From the IMG/VR virus record IMGVR_UViG_3300044646_002106, positions 1-23,054 of that record: a DNA stretch of 23,054 nt; one strand, written 5' to 3'. Positions within the stretch are counted from its first letter, which is position 1. Each line of letters begins with the position of its first letter. The notes beneath the pieces are model-generated. The model was not told where the DNA came from. It was given only the letters and a program-made list of their open reading frames with translations, and did no database searches. The position numbers and the translations under genes were made by a program. Below are positions 7,746 through 14,792 of this stretch, one piece after another. The DNA comes from a virus.

Positions 7746-8972
7746 ATGAGTGTTCCAAATACAACTGTTGAAATCGGTTTTGATTTATCAAGTCTTGGTG
7801 GACCATTTTTTACTTTAAATGATTCTGTTCAAGGTGTTTTAAATAATACAGAATTTACTTTAGGTGGAACTTTGTTTTATGATGTTTCAGAATTTCTTTT
7901 GGGTGTTCAAGTAAGTCGTGGTAAAAGTCGTGAATTAGATCGTTATAACGCAGGACAATCAAGTGTATTATTAGATAATCGTGCAAGAACTTTTGATCCT
8001 CTTTATTCTTCAAGTCCTTACTCTGGGCAAATTGTTCCTCATAGAGAGATAAGAATTAAATCAAATGGTTCAGCAGTTTTTTATGGGGTCATTGATGATT
8101 GGAATTTAGATTATTCACCTAATGGTGATAATACTGCAACAGCAATTTCTTCTGATGGGTTTACTCTTTTAGCAACGCAATCTTTAAGCGCACATACAGC
8201 AACTTCTCAATTAACCGGTGCAAGAGTTAATGCTGTTTTGGATCGATCTGAAGTTAATTGGCCACTTGCAAGCAGAACTGTTGAAACTGGTAAAGCCACT
8301 TTGCAAGCAGATGTCGTTGACGAAGGAACTAATGCTTTAGAGTATTTACAAATAGTTGAAAAGTCTGAACCAGGTGCAGTATTCATTGGTAAAGATGGTT
8401 ATTTTAACTTTCAAGAACGAACACAACAAATATCATCAACAGCGGTAAAAACTTTTGCCGATGATGGGACAGGTATAGATTTTAACAATTTGCAAGTTGT
8501 TTATGGTTCAGAGCAATTATATAATCGTATTGTTATTACTCGCGCTAATGGTACAGCGCAAATCGCTGATGATACTGATTCACAAAACCAATATGGTATT
8601 TCAACTCTAGATGAAAATAATCTTTTATTAGCAACAGATTCAGCATCTTTAGATTTAGCAAATTATCTTTTAACTCGTTATTCTGAACCTGAATATCGAT
8701 TTGAAGCAGTGGAAATTGAATTAGCAAATCTTCCAACAGCACAGCAAAATGATGTTTTAAGTCTTGAATTAACTGACGTTGTGAGAGTAAAATTTACCCC
8801 TAATGGCATAGGATCGGCAATTGATCAATATGCTTTAATTACGGGCATAACTCATCGAACAAATTCTATTTCACATTCCGTTACAATAGGATTGAGCACA
8901 TTAGACTATGCTAATTTTATATTAGATGATTCTGTCTTTGGGCAACTAGATAACGATAGGTTAGGGTTCTAA
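7746..8972 (+). CDS. Minor tail protein (distal tail / hub-like)
   Basis: The 408-residue protein abuts the tape measure gene. The N-terminal part has a beta-sandwich pattern with VQVSRGKSRELDRYNAGQSS, then VLLDNRARTFDPLYSSSPYSG and VPHREIRIKSNG followed by VFYGVIDDWNLDY. These phrases are typical of actinophage minor tail proteins that join the tube to the tip. The rest has hub-like features such as YLQIVEKSEPGAVFIGKDGY and a final LVTG-type strand (YALITGITHRTNSISHSV). It probably combines distal tail and baseplate-hub roles in one chain. No lytic domain is seen. Confidence 0.8.
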   Translation: MSVPNTTVEIGFDLSSLGGPFFTLNDSVQGVLNNTEFTLGGTLFYDVSEFLLGVQVSRGKSRELDRYNAGQSSVLLDNRARTFDPLYSSSPYSGQIVPHREIRIKSNGSAVFYGVIDDWNLDYSPNGDNTATAISSDGFTLLATQSLSAHTATSQLTGARVNAVLDRSEVNWPLASRTVETGKATLQADVVDEGTNALEYLQIVEKSEPGAVFIGKDGYFNFQERTQQISSTAVKTFADDGTGIDFNNLQVVYGSEQLYNRIVITRANGTAQIADDTDSQNQYGISTLDENNLLLATDSASLDLANYLLTRYSEPEYRFEAVEIELANLPTAQQNDVLSLELTDVVRVKFTPNGIGSAIDQYALITGITHRTNSISHSVTIGLSTLDYANFILDDSVFGQLDNDRLGF

Positions 8973-9446
8973 ATGGCAAGTAAAACTTTTACAGCAGGAG
9001 AAGTGCTAACTGCTTCTGACACGAACGCATATCTTAATAATTATCGAGCAGAATTAATTTCACCTGCTGAAACTGCAACAATTGCTGGTAGTGCTGCTTC
9101 AGGAACAGTTATTTGTAATATTGCTGATACATCTGTAACTTATTACACTTCAAACGCTAGCGCAAACTTCACTCTTAATTTTAGAGGTAATTCAACATTA
9201 ACGGCAAGTTCATTTATTCAAACCAATGATGCTGTCACTCATGTTTTCTTAAATACAAACGGAACAACTGCTTATTACCCAACAGCGTTTCAAATTGATG
9301 GAACAGCAGGAACCCCTATCTGGCAAGGTGGTGCCGCACCAACAGCCGGAAATGCTTCCTCTGTTGATGCTTATTCTTTTACGATCATAAAAACTGCTGC
9401 GACTCCAACTTATAAAATTTTGGCTTCGCAAACCCAGTTCAAATAA
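8973..9446 (+). CDS. Small tail-tip or fibre-associated protein
   Basis: The 157-residue protein starts MASKTFTAGEVLTASDTNAYL, a leader common in phage tail proteins that attach other parts to the tip. The rest is beta-rich, with many Thr, Ala and Asn and few charges, as expected for a virion surface protein. It abuts the hub gene (TAA-ATG) and precedes the three paralogous fibre-like genes. Its receptor-binding or adaptor role is inferred from order. Confidence 0.6.
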   Translation: MASKTFTAGEVLTASDTNAYLNNYRAELISPAETATIAGSAASGTVICNIADTSVTYYTSNASANFTLNFRGNSTLTASSFIQTNDAVTHVFLNTNGTTAYYPTAFQIDGTAGTPIWQGGAAPTAGNASSVDAYSFTIIKTAATPTYKILASQTQFK

Positions 9447-9461
9447 AAAAGGGAATCAATT

Positions 9462-10064
9462 ATGCCTATTGTTGGTTCTTTTGCTGGTGCTTCAGCACGC
9501 GCCTATGGTTTAGGTGCAGGTGGAGTTTTAATTGGTGACTTCGAATCTATTTCAACTGTGACAGTTGGAACAGCAACAGCAACAGTTACTTTTAGTTCTA
9601 TTCCAGCAACCTACACACATTTACAAATCCGTGCTTCTTTGCAAACTGTAAGAGCAACTTATCCTTTGAATAAGATTTTTTGGCGTTTCAATTCTGATAC
9701 TGCATCTAATTATTCGTCTCATTCTGTTTTTGGTGATGGTGCATCGGCAACTTCTAGTACTGAAAACACAACTGCGATTTCTGGTTTTGATAACTTTTCT
9801 ACTAATACTGGTAACTCGTCAGAAGTTTATGGTGTTTTAATTATGGATATTCTTGATTATGCAAACACAAATAAATATAAGACAAGTCGTGCGTTGAGTG
9901 GTTTTGATGTTAATGGAACGATTGCTGGTTATGGTGGTCGGGTTGGTTTAACTTCAGGTAACTGGCGTTCAACAAGTGCAATTACCTCTGTGACTTTTAC
10001 TGTGGATAATGCTGCAAATTTTACTGTTGATTCTTCTTTTGCTTTGTATGGGGTGAAAGCGTAA
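9462..10064 (+). CDS. Tail fibre-like surface protein, paralogue 1 of 3
   Basis: The 200-residue protein begins with a Gly/Ala-rich leader (VGSFAGASARAYGLGAGG) that the two following genes lack. It then has the shared core: TVGTATATVTFSSIPATYTHL, WRFNSDTASNYS, DYANTNKYKT, GNWRSTSAITSVTF and a terminal LYGVKA. The composition is Ser/Thr/Asn-rich and beta-like, suiting a virion fibre or decoration subunit that recognises the cell. AAGGGAA upstream of ATG 9462 is a ribosome-binding site. Its leader may attach the set to the tail. Function is inferred from place and composition. Confidence 0.62.
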   Translation: MPIVGSFAGASARAYGLGAGGVLIGDFESISTVTVGTATATVTFSSIPATYTHLQIRASLQTVRATYPLNKIFWRFNSDTASNYSSHSVFGDGASATSSTENTTAISGFDNFSTNTGNSSEVYGVLIMDILDYANTNKYKTSRALSGFDVNGTIAGYGGRVGLTSGNWRSTSAITSVTFTVDNAANFTVDSSFALYGVKA

Positions 10065-10553
10065 ATGCCTAAAACATACGAACCGATTGCATCAACAACA
10101 GTTGGAACAGCAACAACAACAGTTACTTTAAGTAATATTCCTCAAACTTACACAGATTTAGTTGTAGTGGCTAATGCCGCAACTCCTTCAGGTGGAATTG
10201 TTTTTTCTGTTCGTTTCAATTCTGATACTGGTTCAAATTATTCTGGTACTCGTTTAGGTGGCACAGGAACTGCAACTTTTTCAGATAGAAGTTCATCTGC
10301 TACTTCTATTGGTGCAACTATCTTGAAAAGCAGCGCGCAACCTGATGGTGCTTATATTATTCATATTCAAAATTATGCAAATACAAATACCTATAAAACT
10401 TGTCTTATCAGAGGTAATGCAACTCAAGTCGGTGTAACAGCAGGTTTGTGGCGTAGCACTAGCGCGATTACTTCCGTTTCATTTGGTGGAGAATTTACTG
10501 CTGATGTTATTGCTGGTTCAACTTTTGTTCTTTATGGTATTAAGGCGGCATAG
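10065..10553 (+). CDS. Tail fibre-like surface protein, paralogue 2 of 3
   Basis: The 162-residue protein abuts paralogue 1 (TAA-ATG). It starts directly in the shared core with IASTTVGTATTTVTLSNIPQTYTDL and has VRFNSDTGSNYSG, QNYANTNTYKT, GLWRSTSAITSVSFG and terminal LYGIKAA. The end motifs are nearly identical to paralogue 1, whereas the middle (after SNYS) diverges. That pattern fits duplicated surface proteins in which framework strands are kept and exposed loops vary. No enzyme motif is visible. Confidence 0.62.
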   Translation: MPKTYEPIASTTVGTATTTVTLSNIPQTYTDLVVVANAATPSGGIVFSVRFNSDTGSNYSGTRLGGTGTATFSDRSSSATSIGATILKSSAQPDGAYIIHIQNYANTNTYKTCLIRGNATQVGVTAGLWRSTSAITSVSFGGEFTADVIAGSTFVLYGIKAA

Positions 10554-11059
10554 TGGCTAATACTTTTGTTAAAATTCAAACTGTTACTGTTGGCTCAGCA
10601 ACACCAACAGCAAGTTTTACTTCTATACCACAAACATACACAGATTTAGTTTTAGTATTTTCATCAAGAACTTCTAGAGCATCTGATAGTGATGGAATGT
10701 TCATCACATTTAATTCTGTAACAACAGGTTATACGCAAAGGGATTTACTTGGAAGTGGAACTGCTGCTGTTAGTGGAAATAGTGCAACAAGATATATCGG
10801 TGAAACTTCAGGAAATAATGCTACTGCCTCAGTTTTTGGAAACGCACAAGTTTATATTCTTAATTACACTTCTGCAAATTACAAATCTTATAGTATTGAT
10901 GCTGTTGCTGAAGATAATGATTCAAGTGCTTATGTTTCTTTAGTTGCTGGTTTGTGGTCAAATACTGCTGCAATAACAACTATCGCAATTAGTCCTCAAA
11001 CTGGTCCTAACTTAAATCAATACACCACAGCAACTCTTTATGGCATAAAATCTAGTTAA
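10553..11059 (+). CDS. Tail fibre-like surface protein, paralogue 3 of 3
   Basis: The 168-residue protein uses a GTG start whose G is the last base of the TAG ending paralogue 2, so translation is likely coupled. The core is QTVTVGSATPTASFTSIPQTYTDL, then a diverged middle, LNYTSANYKSYS, AGLWSNTAAITTIAIS and terminal LYGIKSS. It is the most diverged of the three, for example TFNSVTTGY in place of RFNSDTGSN. Beta-rich and poor in charge, it probably is a virion surface protein like its neighbours. Confidence 0.6.
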   Translation: MANTFVKIQTVTVGSATPTASFTSIPQTYTDLVLVFSSRTSRASDSDGMFITFNSVTTGYTQRDLLGSGTAAVSGNSATRYIGETSGNNATASVFGNAQVYILNYTSANYKSYSIDAVAEDNDSSAYVSLVAGLWSNTAAITTIAISPQTGPNLNQYTTATLYGIKSS

Positions 11060-11077
11060 AAGAAAAGGAAAACAATA

Positions 11078-11308
11078 ATGGCAAACCCAACCAAACTCGT
11101 AGTCGATTGCTCAACAGGCATCACCGAGGAAATAGAACTAACAGATGCCGAAGTGGCACAAATGCAAGCAGACGCAGAAGCCTACGCTGAAGCCAAAGCC
11201 GCAGAAGAAGCAGCAAAAGCAGAAGCCGAAGCGAAAAAAGAATCAGGCAAAGCCAAACTAAAAGCACTCGGATTATCTGACGCTGAAATAAAAGCATTGG
11301 TCGGCTAA
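11078..11308 (+). CDS. Small Ala/Glu/Lys-rich helical protein
   Basis: The 76-residue protein has a short beta-like start (TKLVVDCSTGITEEIELTD) followed by a long Ala/Glu/Lys helix and a terminal LGLSDAEIKALVG. Small proteins of this plan recur just after tail fibre genes in many phages, but their job is not known to me. AAAAGGAAAACAATAATG gives a clear ribosome-binding site. Third-codon bases are visibly richer in C and G than in the neighbouring genes, which suggests a separate origin or strong codon constraint. The stop shares a base with the next ATG. Confidence 0.65.
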   Translation: MANPTKLVVDCSTGITEEIELTDAEVAQMQADAEAYAEAKAAEEAAKAEAEAKKESGKAKLKALGLSDAEIKALVG

Positions 11309-11559
11309 TGAATACAAAAATTATCAAAGACGTAATTTTTCGATCGATTGCTTTATTTTTAGTTACAGCACTTCCCGCAATTGGTGCTGGTTCTTTTATT
11401 GGTGTTGAACCAATTAATTCTGCTGTTATTGCTGGAGCGTTAGCAGTTAGCCGTATTGTTACCGATCTCGCTAAAGCATTTCTTGATGATGGAAAATTAA
11501 CTCAAGAAGAAGTTGACGCTATATTTAAAAAAGCAAATAAGAAAGAAGAATCTAAATAA
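11308..11559 (+). CDS. Holin-like small membrane protein
   Basis: The 83-residue protein has two hydrophobic segments, about residues 11-30 (RSIALFLVTALPAIGAGSFI) and 36-52 (INSAVIAGALAVSRIVT). A charged C-terminal tail follows, containing DDGKLTQEEVDAIFKKANKK. This is the size and layout of phage holins, which time lysis by permeabilising the membrane, and a DG-L-T-EE tail is frequent in such proteins. It directly precedes the M23 endopeptidase gene (TAA-ATG), the usual holin position. Two other small membrane proteins nearby could share or take this role. Confidence 0.62.
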   Translation: MNTKIIKDVIFRSIALFLVTALPAIGAGSFIGVEPINSAVIAGALAVSRIVTDLAKAFLDDGKLTQEEVDAIFKKANKKEESK

Positions 11560-11955
11560 ATGGGTTTACCAATTGTTAATGGCAAAATTACAACTGCGTA
11601 TAAAAAACTTGGCAAAATGTGGAGCAAAGGTTATCACACCGGTGTTGATTTCGCTGTACCTCAAGGTACTAATATTGTTGCTGTTGCTGATGGAAAAGTT
11701 GCTAATGCTAATTGGGGTAAATCCTACGGAACTCAAATTGTACAAAAAATTGAAGATCAAAATATTTGGGTTATTTATGCACATCTTTCTAAATCATTGG
11801 TTAAACCTGGAGATGAAATCAAAAAAGGGCAACATATAGGAGAGTCTGGAAATACAGGTAATTCTTCTGGTCCTCATTTGCATTTTGAAGCAAGGAATAA
11901 CATTCGTTGGTCTGCTGGGCAAGATGTCGATCCTAAAGGAATATTGGAAGCATAA
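11560..11955 (+). CDS. M23-family peptidase (LytM-type endolysin)
   Basis: The 131-residue protein is essentially one M23 domain that cuts peptide cross-links in peptidoglycan. The zinc and catalytic residues are in place: H26 and D30 in YHTGVDF (HxxxD), H75 in YAHLS, and H106/H108 in GPHLHFE. The VADGKVANANW and PGDEIKKGQHIGESGNTGNS segments fit the family's beta fold. No signal peptide and no cell-wall-binding domain are seen, so it probably depends on the adjacent holin for release. It is followed immediately by the secreted protein gene. Confidence 0.9.
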   Translation: MGLPIVNGKITTAYKKLGKMWSKGYHTGVDFAVPQGTNIVAVADGKVANANWGKSYGTQIVQKIEDQNIWVIYAHLSKSLVKPGDEIKKGQHIGESGNTGNSSGPHLHFEARNNIRWSAGQDVDPKGILEA

Positions 11956-12900
11956 TTGAATAAGCGCGCCAAACTGCGCTTACTTTTAGTTTTTATTTTT
12001 ATTGGTTTTATTATCGCGCCTGCTTTCGCTGATGATCAAACAATTAAATTATCGCCTGAAGTTCCTTATGTTGATGTAACAGTTGAAGCAACAGCGCCAA
12101 CACAAATAACAATTGAAACAATAACTGGTACACCACAAACTAATTCTGGTTTTATTGATTCTTGGATTGAACTTTGGCAAGGTGTTAACAAATTATTTGC
12201 TAACGACGATGGCGCTCATTCTGCAACAAATGTTTTAGCGTCTTATATTTCTGCGCCTATCGAAGCAGGAACATATTTTATTAGAGCAACTTCATACGCA
12301 TTAATGTGTTGCAATCAAACACCTACAGGAAATTATTTATTAACTTGGAACGGTGTTACAACTATTCCTACAATTATTCCAACACCAACCCTAATACCAA
12401 CTGAAACAATTATTGAAGAACCTACACTTACACCGACGATAGAACCGACACAAACAATAGAACCAACACCAACACAAGAACCAATCGTAGATAACGAACC
12501 GATTTTAGTTGAGGAAACTCAATCAGCAATACCTGAACCAACATTAATAATAGAAGCAATCCCAGAACCAGAAATAGTTGAACAAATAATTGAAGAAGAA
12601 ACAATTGAAACCCTAATCATTGAAGAAGAAGTTACAGCACAAGAAATTCAAGAACAAATCGATGAACAATATATTCAAGAAAATACAATAGAATTAAGTG
12701 TACCAACTGCGCTTGAGAACATTCCGGGTGCTGAACAAATTTTTGCTGCAACAGAGGCAATTTTAAATGTTGGATCGGATATGACTCAGGAACAAAGAGA
12801 AGAATCACAAGCGGTTGTTGTTGCTACCATTGTTGTATCACAAATTGCTTCAATGGCTTCTGTAACAGCATCTACTCAAAACAAAAGGTTTAAAAAATGA
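11956..12900 (+). CDS. Secreted Pro/Thr/Glu-rich surface protein with C-terminal anchor
   Basis: The 314-residue protein uses a TTG start directly after the endolysin TAA, with GGAAG just upstream. Residues 1-25 are a clear signal peptide: a basic start, a hydrophobic core, and AFA before DD. Residues 26 to about 130 resemble a PPC (pre-peptidase C-terminal)-type beta domain: SWIELWQ, LFANDDGAHS and IEAGTYFIRATSY. A Pro/Thr then Glu/Ile-rich stalk follows, to about residue 235. Residues 286-303 form a moderately hydrophobic segment, then a basic tail NKRFKK. The layout suggests a cell-envelope protein held at its C-terminus. Roles in lysis or superinfection control are possible but unproven. 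Confidence 0.75.
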   Translation: MNKRAKLRLLLVFIFIGFIIAPAFADDQTIKLSPEVPYVDVTVEATAPTQITIETITGTPQTNSGFIDSWIELWQGVNKLFANDDGAHSATNVLASYISAPIEAGTYFIRATSYALMCCNQTPTGNYLLTWNGVTTIPTIIPTPTLIPTETIIEEPTLTPTIEPTQTIEPTPTQEPIVDNEPILVEETQSAIPEPTLIIEAIPEPEIVEQIIEEETIETLIIEEEVTAQEIQEQIDEQYIQENTIELSVPTALENIPGAEQIFAATEAILNVGSDMTQEQREESQAVVVATIVVSQIASMASVTASTQNKRFKK

Positions 12901-13070
12901 ATTGGTTTAAAAAATATTTAATTGCTTTTGCTTCTGACACTTGGACTTATGTTGGACTTTTAATTGCTTTTTTCACACTTGATGGTTCTGCTAAAGTCGT
13001 CACAGGTTATTTAATTTTAGGTGGATTAGCGATTTGGTTAATCTCTTTACCTTGGAGAGAAGATTCTTAA
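12897..13070 (+). CDS. Small two-helix membrane protein
   Basis: This 57-residue protein overlaps the secreted protein gene at ATGA. It begins MNWFKKYLIAFASDTW and has two hydrophobic stretches, about residues 16-28 (TWTYVGLLIAFFT) and 37-52 (YLILGGLAIWLISL). It ends WREDS. The basic N-terminus and double-helix layout suit a holin or antiholin, and it lies in the lysis cassette. Family membership cannot be recognised. The next gene abuts it (TAA-ATG). Confidence 0.7.
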   Translation: MNWFKKYLIAFASDTWTYVGLLIAFFTLDGSAKVVTGYLILGGLAIWLISLPWREDS

Positions 13071-13328
13071 ATGTGGATTTTAACTGTTGGTCAATACGCT
13101 GCAGCACTTTCAGCAATATTGGCTTTATTAGCGATCATTGTTAAATACGGTATTTTGAAACCTATAAAAATTTATATTGATACAGCAACTTACCCAATTC
13201 ACCCTGAGGCAAACGGCGGTAGATCGTTACCGGACGCGATAGCAGGGATTTCTCGTATTGAAGAAAAAGTGTACGAAATCGATCAAAGATTACTAATTTT
13301 AGAGCAAAAAAAGCGTTTTAAAGCATAA
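13071..13328 (+). CDS. Small membrane protein with coiled-coil tail
   Basis: The 85-residue protein has one transmembrane helix at about residues 7-25 (GQYAAALSAILALLAIIVK). A linker containing PIHPEANGGRSLPDAIAG and a C-terminal heptad-like segment (ISRIEEKVYEIDQRLLILEQKK) follow. Phage proteins of this form in lysis cassettes are often annotated as holin-like or as minor membrane proteins, but I cannot settle the job. It ends the lysis cassette, 25 bases before the first TTGTTATACG element. Confidence 0.65.
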   Translation: MWILTVGQYAAALSAILALLAIIVKYGILKPIKIYIDTATYPIHPEANGGRSLPDAIAGISRIEEKVYEIDQRLLILEQKKRFKA

Positions 13329-13344
13329 TTTGTCATACTCTCAG

Positions 13345-13370
13345 GTTATATTTTGTTATACGCCGATAGA
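13345..13370 (+). promoter_or_regulatory. TTGTTATACG element, copy 1
   Basis: The 10-mer TTGTTATACG (13353-13362) is followed by CCGATAGAGAGG. GTTATA also occurs at 13345-13350 and 13355-13360, a repeat spaced 10 bases apart (one helical turn). TTGTCA at 13330-13335 could act as a -35 box. The element lies 19 bases before the first gene of the right-hand region. Probable promoter or operator, judged by its recurrence at two other gene-block starts. Confidence 0.6.
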
Positions 13371-13381
13371 GAGGACAAAAC

Positions 13382-13507
13382 ATGGCGGATCAAATACTGA
13401 TCGATAAATTAATACAAGAAGCAGATTCAGCAAATATTAATTGCTCAAATTGTATGGCAATTAATTGCGATTGCGATTCAGAACCAGGAGAGCCTTATGG
13501 GTTTTGA
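13382..13507 (+). CDS. Cys-rich microprotein A
   Basis: A 41-residue product starts at ATG 13382 with GAGAGGA about 9 bases before. It is acidic and ends with a Cys cluster CSNCMAINCDCD (residues 21-32), which could bind zinc or iron. The end overlaps the next gene's start by 11 bases, and the pair is probably coupled. It has the same place, length and C-terminal Cys cluster as the microprotein at 16371-16502. It is the first gene of the DNA-metabolism region, just after the TTGTTATACG element. Function unknown. Confidence 0.6.
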   Translation: MADQILIDKLIQEADSANINCSNCMAINCDCDSEPGEPYGF

Positions 13508-14135
13508 TTTATCTCAATACGAAACAGTTGATGAACGATTGCATAAATGGTTTGAACAAAATCCTAATGCACGCGTTTATACTGAACTAATTTCTTTTTC
13601 AGATACACAATTTATTGTTAAAGCAAGCATTTATAAAAATGCTGACGATACTTATGCAATCGCAACAGGTTACGCTGAAGAACGCGTTGGATCGTCGATG
13701 GTAAATAAATCATCTGCTTTAGAGAATTGTGAAACGTCGGCTTTGGGCCGCGCTTTAGCCAATGCGGCAGTTAGCGCAAAAGGTAAAAGGCCGAGCGCAA
13801 CTGAAATGGCAAAAGCAGATCGAACTGAATCAACTCATGTTGGCGGGCAACCTTTTTCAAACGCTGCTAGTGAAAAACAAATTGCTTTTGTTAAAACAAT
13901 TTGTGAAGATGCGTTTATGAATTCTGGTTGGCACAATAATCCAGACGGTTTATTACACGTTACAGAGTGGTTAGGTAATAAAAGACACGTAACGTCGTTT
14001 AATGAGTTTAGTAAAAAAGAAGCAAGTCAAATCATTAACGACAAAATGGGAACTCAAGGTGTCACGAACCTTGTAAAGTTCTTACAATCAAAACAACCTG
14101 CTGATCGTGATCCTTGGGAAACACCCAAAGATTAA
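13497..14135 (+). CDS. Putative ERF/Rad52-like ssDNA-annealing protein
   Basis: The 212-residue protein starts MGFDLSQYETVDERLHKWFEQ with GGAG at 13487-13490. The middle carries YAIATGYAEE and SALENCETSALGRALANA (about residues 75-92), a pattern seen in phage single-strand annealing and ssDNA-binding proteins that assist recombination. The C-terminal part, SEKQIAFVKTICEDAF onward, has a small helical region ending in NKDPWE-like DRDPWETPKD. It opens the DNA-metabolism block together with the Cys-rich microprotein. The match is by motif impression only, and another ssDNA-binding family is possible. Confidence 0.5.
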   Translation: MGFDLSQYETVDERLHKWFEQNPNARVYTELISFSDTQFIVKASIYKNADDTYAIATGYAEERVGSSMVNKSSALENCETSALGRALANAAVSAKGKRPSATEMAKADRTESTHVGGQPFSNAASEKQIAFVKTICEDAFMNSGWHNNPDGLLHVTEWLGNKRHVTSFNEFSKKEASQIINDKMGTQGVTNLVKFLQSKQPADRDPWETPKD

Positions 14136-14151
14136 TATCAAAGGATAATAC

Positions 14152-14559
14152 ATGTTAGAAGCATTTTTCTTGGCTCTTTTTGGAATTCCAACGGAACACG
14201 AATTTCGTAATCCGAATTTACAAAGAGCCGAGATAAGTGTTCACAGTTCGCGAACACGAGATTTTGTGCAATACGCTGAAATAAAAATTAATAACGATAA
14301 AGAATTTAAATGTTTTGATGAACTTATGCACCGAGAATCTTCTTGGCGCACTCGAAAAAATCCTGAATTAGCCGATAATCCTCGATCTAGTGCTTACGGT
14401 ATTCCTCAAGCACTTCCGGGTGAAAAAATGGCTTCAGCAGGACACGATTGGAAAACTAACCCAATAACCCAAATTCGTTGGGCTTTGCAATATATTGAGG
14501 ATCGATATTCAACGCCATGTGAGGCACTTGAATTTCATAATAGAAAAGGCTGGTATTAA
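14152..14559 (+). CDS. Lytic transglycosylase / lysozyme-like protein (APF-Rpf type)
   Basis: The 135-residue protein has an aggregation-promoting-factor-like muramidase core. ELMHRESSWRTRKNP puts the probable catalytic Glu at E62. SSAYGIPQALPGEKMASAGHDW (about 79-100) and TQIRWALQYIEDRY (106-119) follow, then a terminal GWY. C54 and C123 could form a disulphide. The N-terminus MLEAFFLALFGIP is hydrophobic but short and not a convincing signal peptide. It sits amid DNA-metabolism genes, far from the M23 gene. It ends where the next ATG starts (TAATG). Likely acts on peptidoglycan, with its delivery route unknown. Confidence 0.78.
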   Translation: MLEAFFLALFGIPTEHEFRNPNLQRAEISVHSSRTRDFVQYAEIKINNDKEFKCFDELMHRESSWRTRKNPELADNPRSSAYGIPQALPGEKMASAGHDWKTNPITQIRWALQYIEDRYSTPCEALEFHNRKGWY

Positions 14560-14792
14560 TGGGATTGTCGGATTCTTTAAAAACTGAGGTAGCAAAAAAG
14601 CGTTTATGCGGTGTTGAACTTTTAAAACAAAAGTTAAATGAAATCGATCGAAAAGTTTTTGATGATGCTTTGAAAGATCGAAATATAGCAACTATTCATA
14701 TTTATAGGGCGTTGCGCGCTGAAGGTCACACAATTCACGATAAAGTGATTTCACGCCATCGTCGAGGAGAGTGCCTTTGTGAGTCTAAATGA
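14559..14792 (+). CDS. Small helix-turn-helix-like protein
   Basis: The 77-residue basic protein contains KVFDDALKDRNIATIHIYRALRAEGHTIHDKVISRHRRGECLC. The helix-turn-helix (about 40-68) with a recognition-like VISRHRRG resembles small actinophage DNA-binding proteins. It precedes the metallophosphoesterase gene, whose start lies inside its end. The Cys pair at C72/C74 may bind metal. The partner or target site cannot be read from sequence. A role in regulation or replication is possible. Confidence 0.55.
   Translation: MGLSDSLKTEVAKKRLCGVELLKQKLNEIDRKVFDDALKDRNIATIHIYRALRAEGHTIHDKVISRHRRGECLCESK

Noticed and set aside
11485-11526. EF-hand-like calcium loop in the holin candidate (DDGKLTQEEVDAIF)
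   Set aside because: The first and third ligand positions of a true EF-hand are missing. The phrase is common in small phage membrane proteins.
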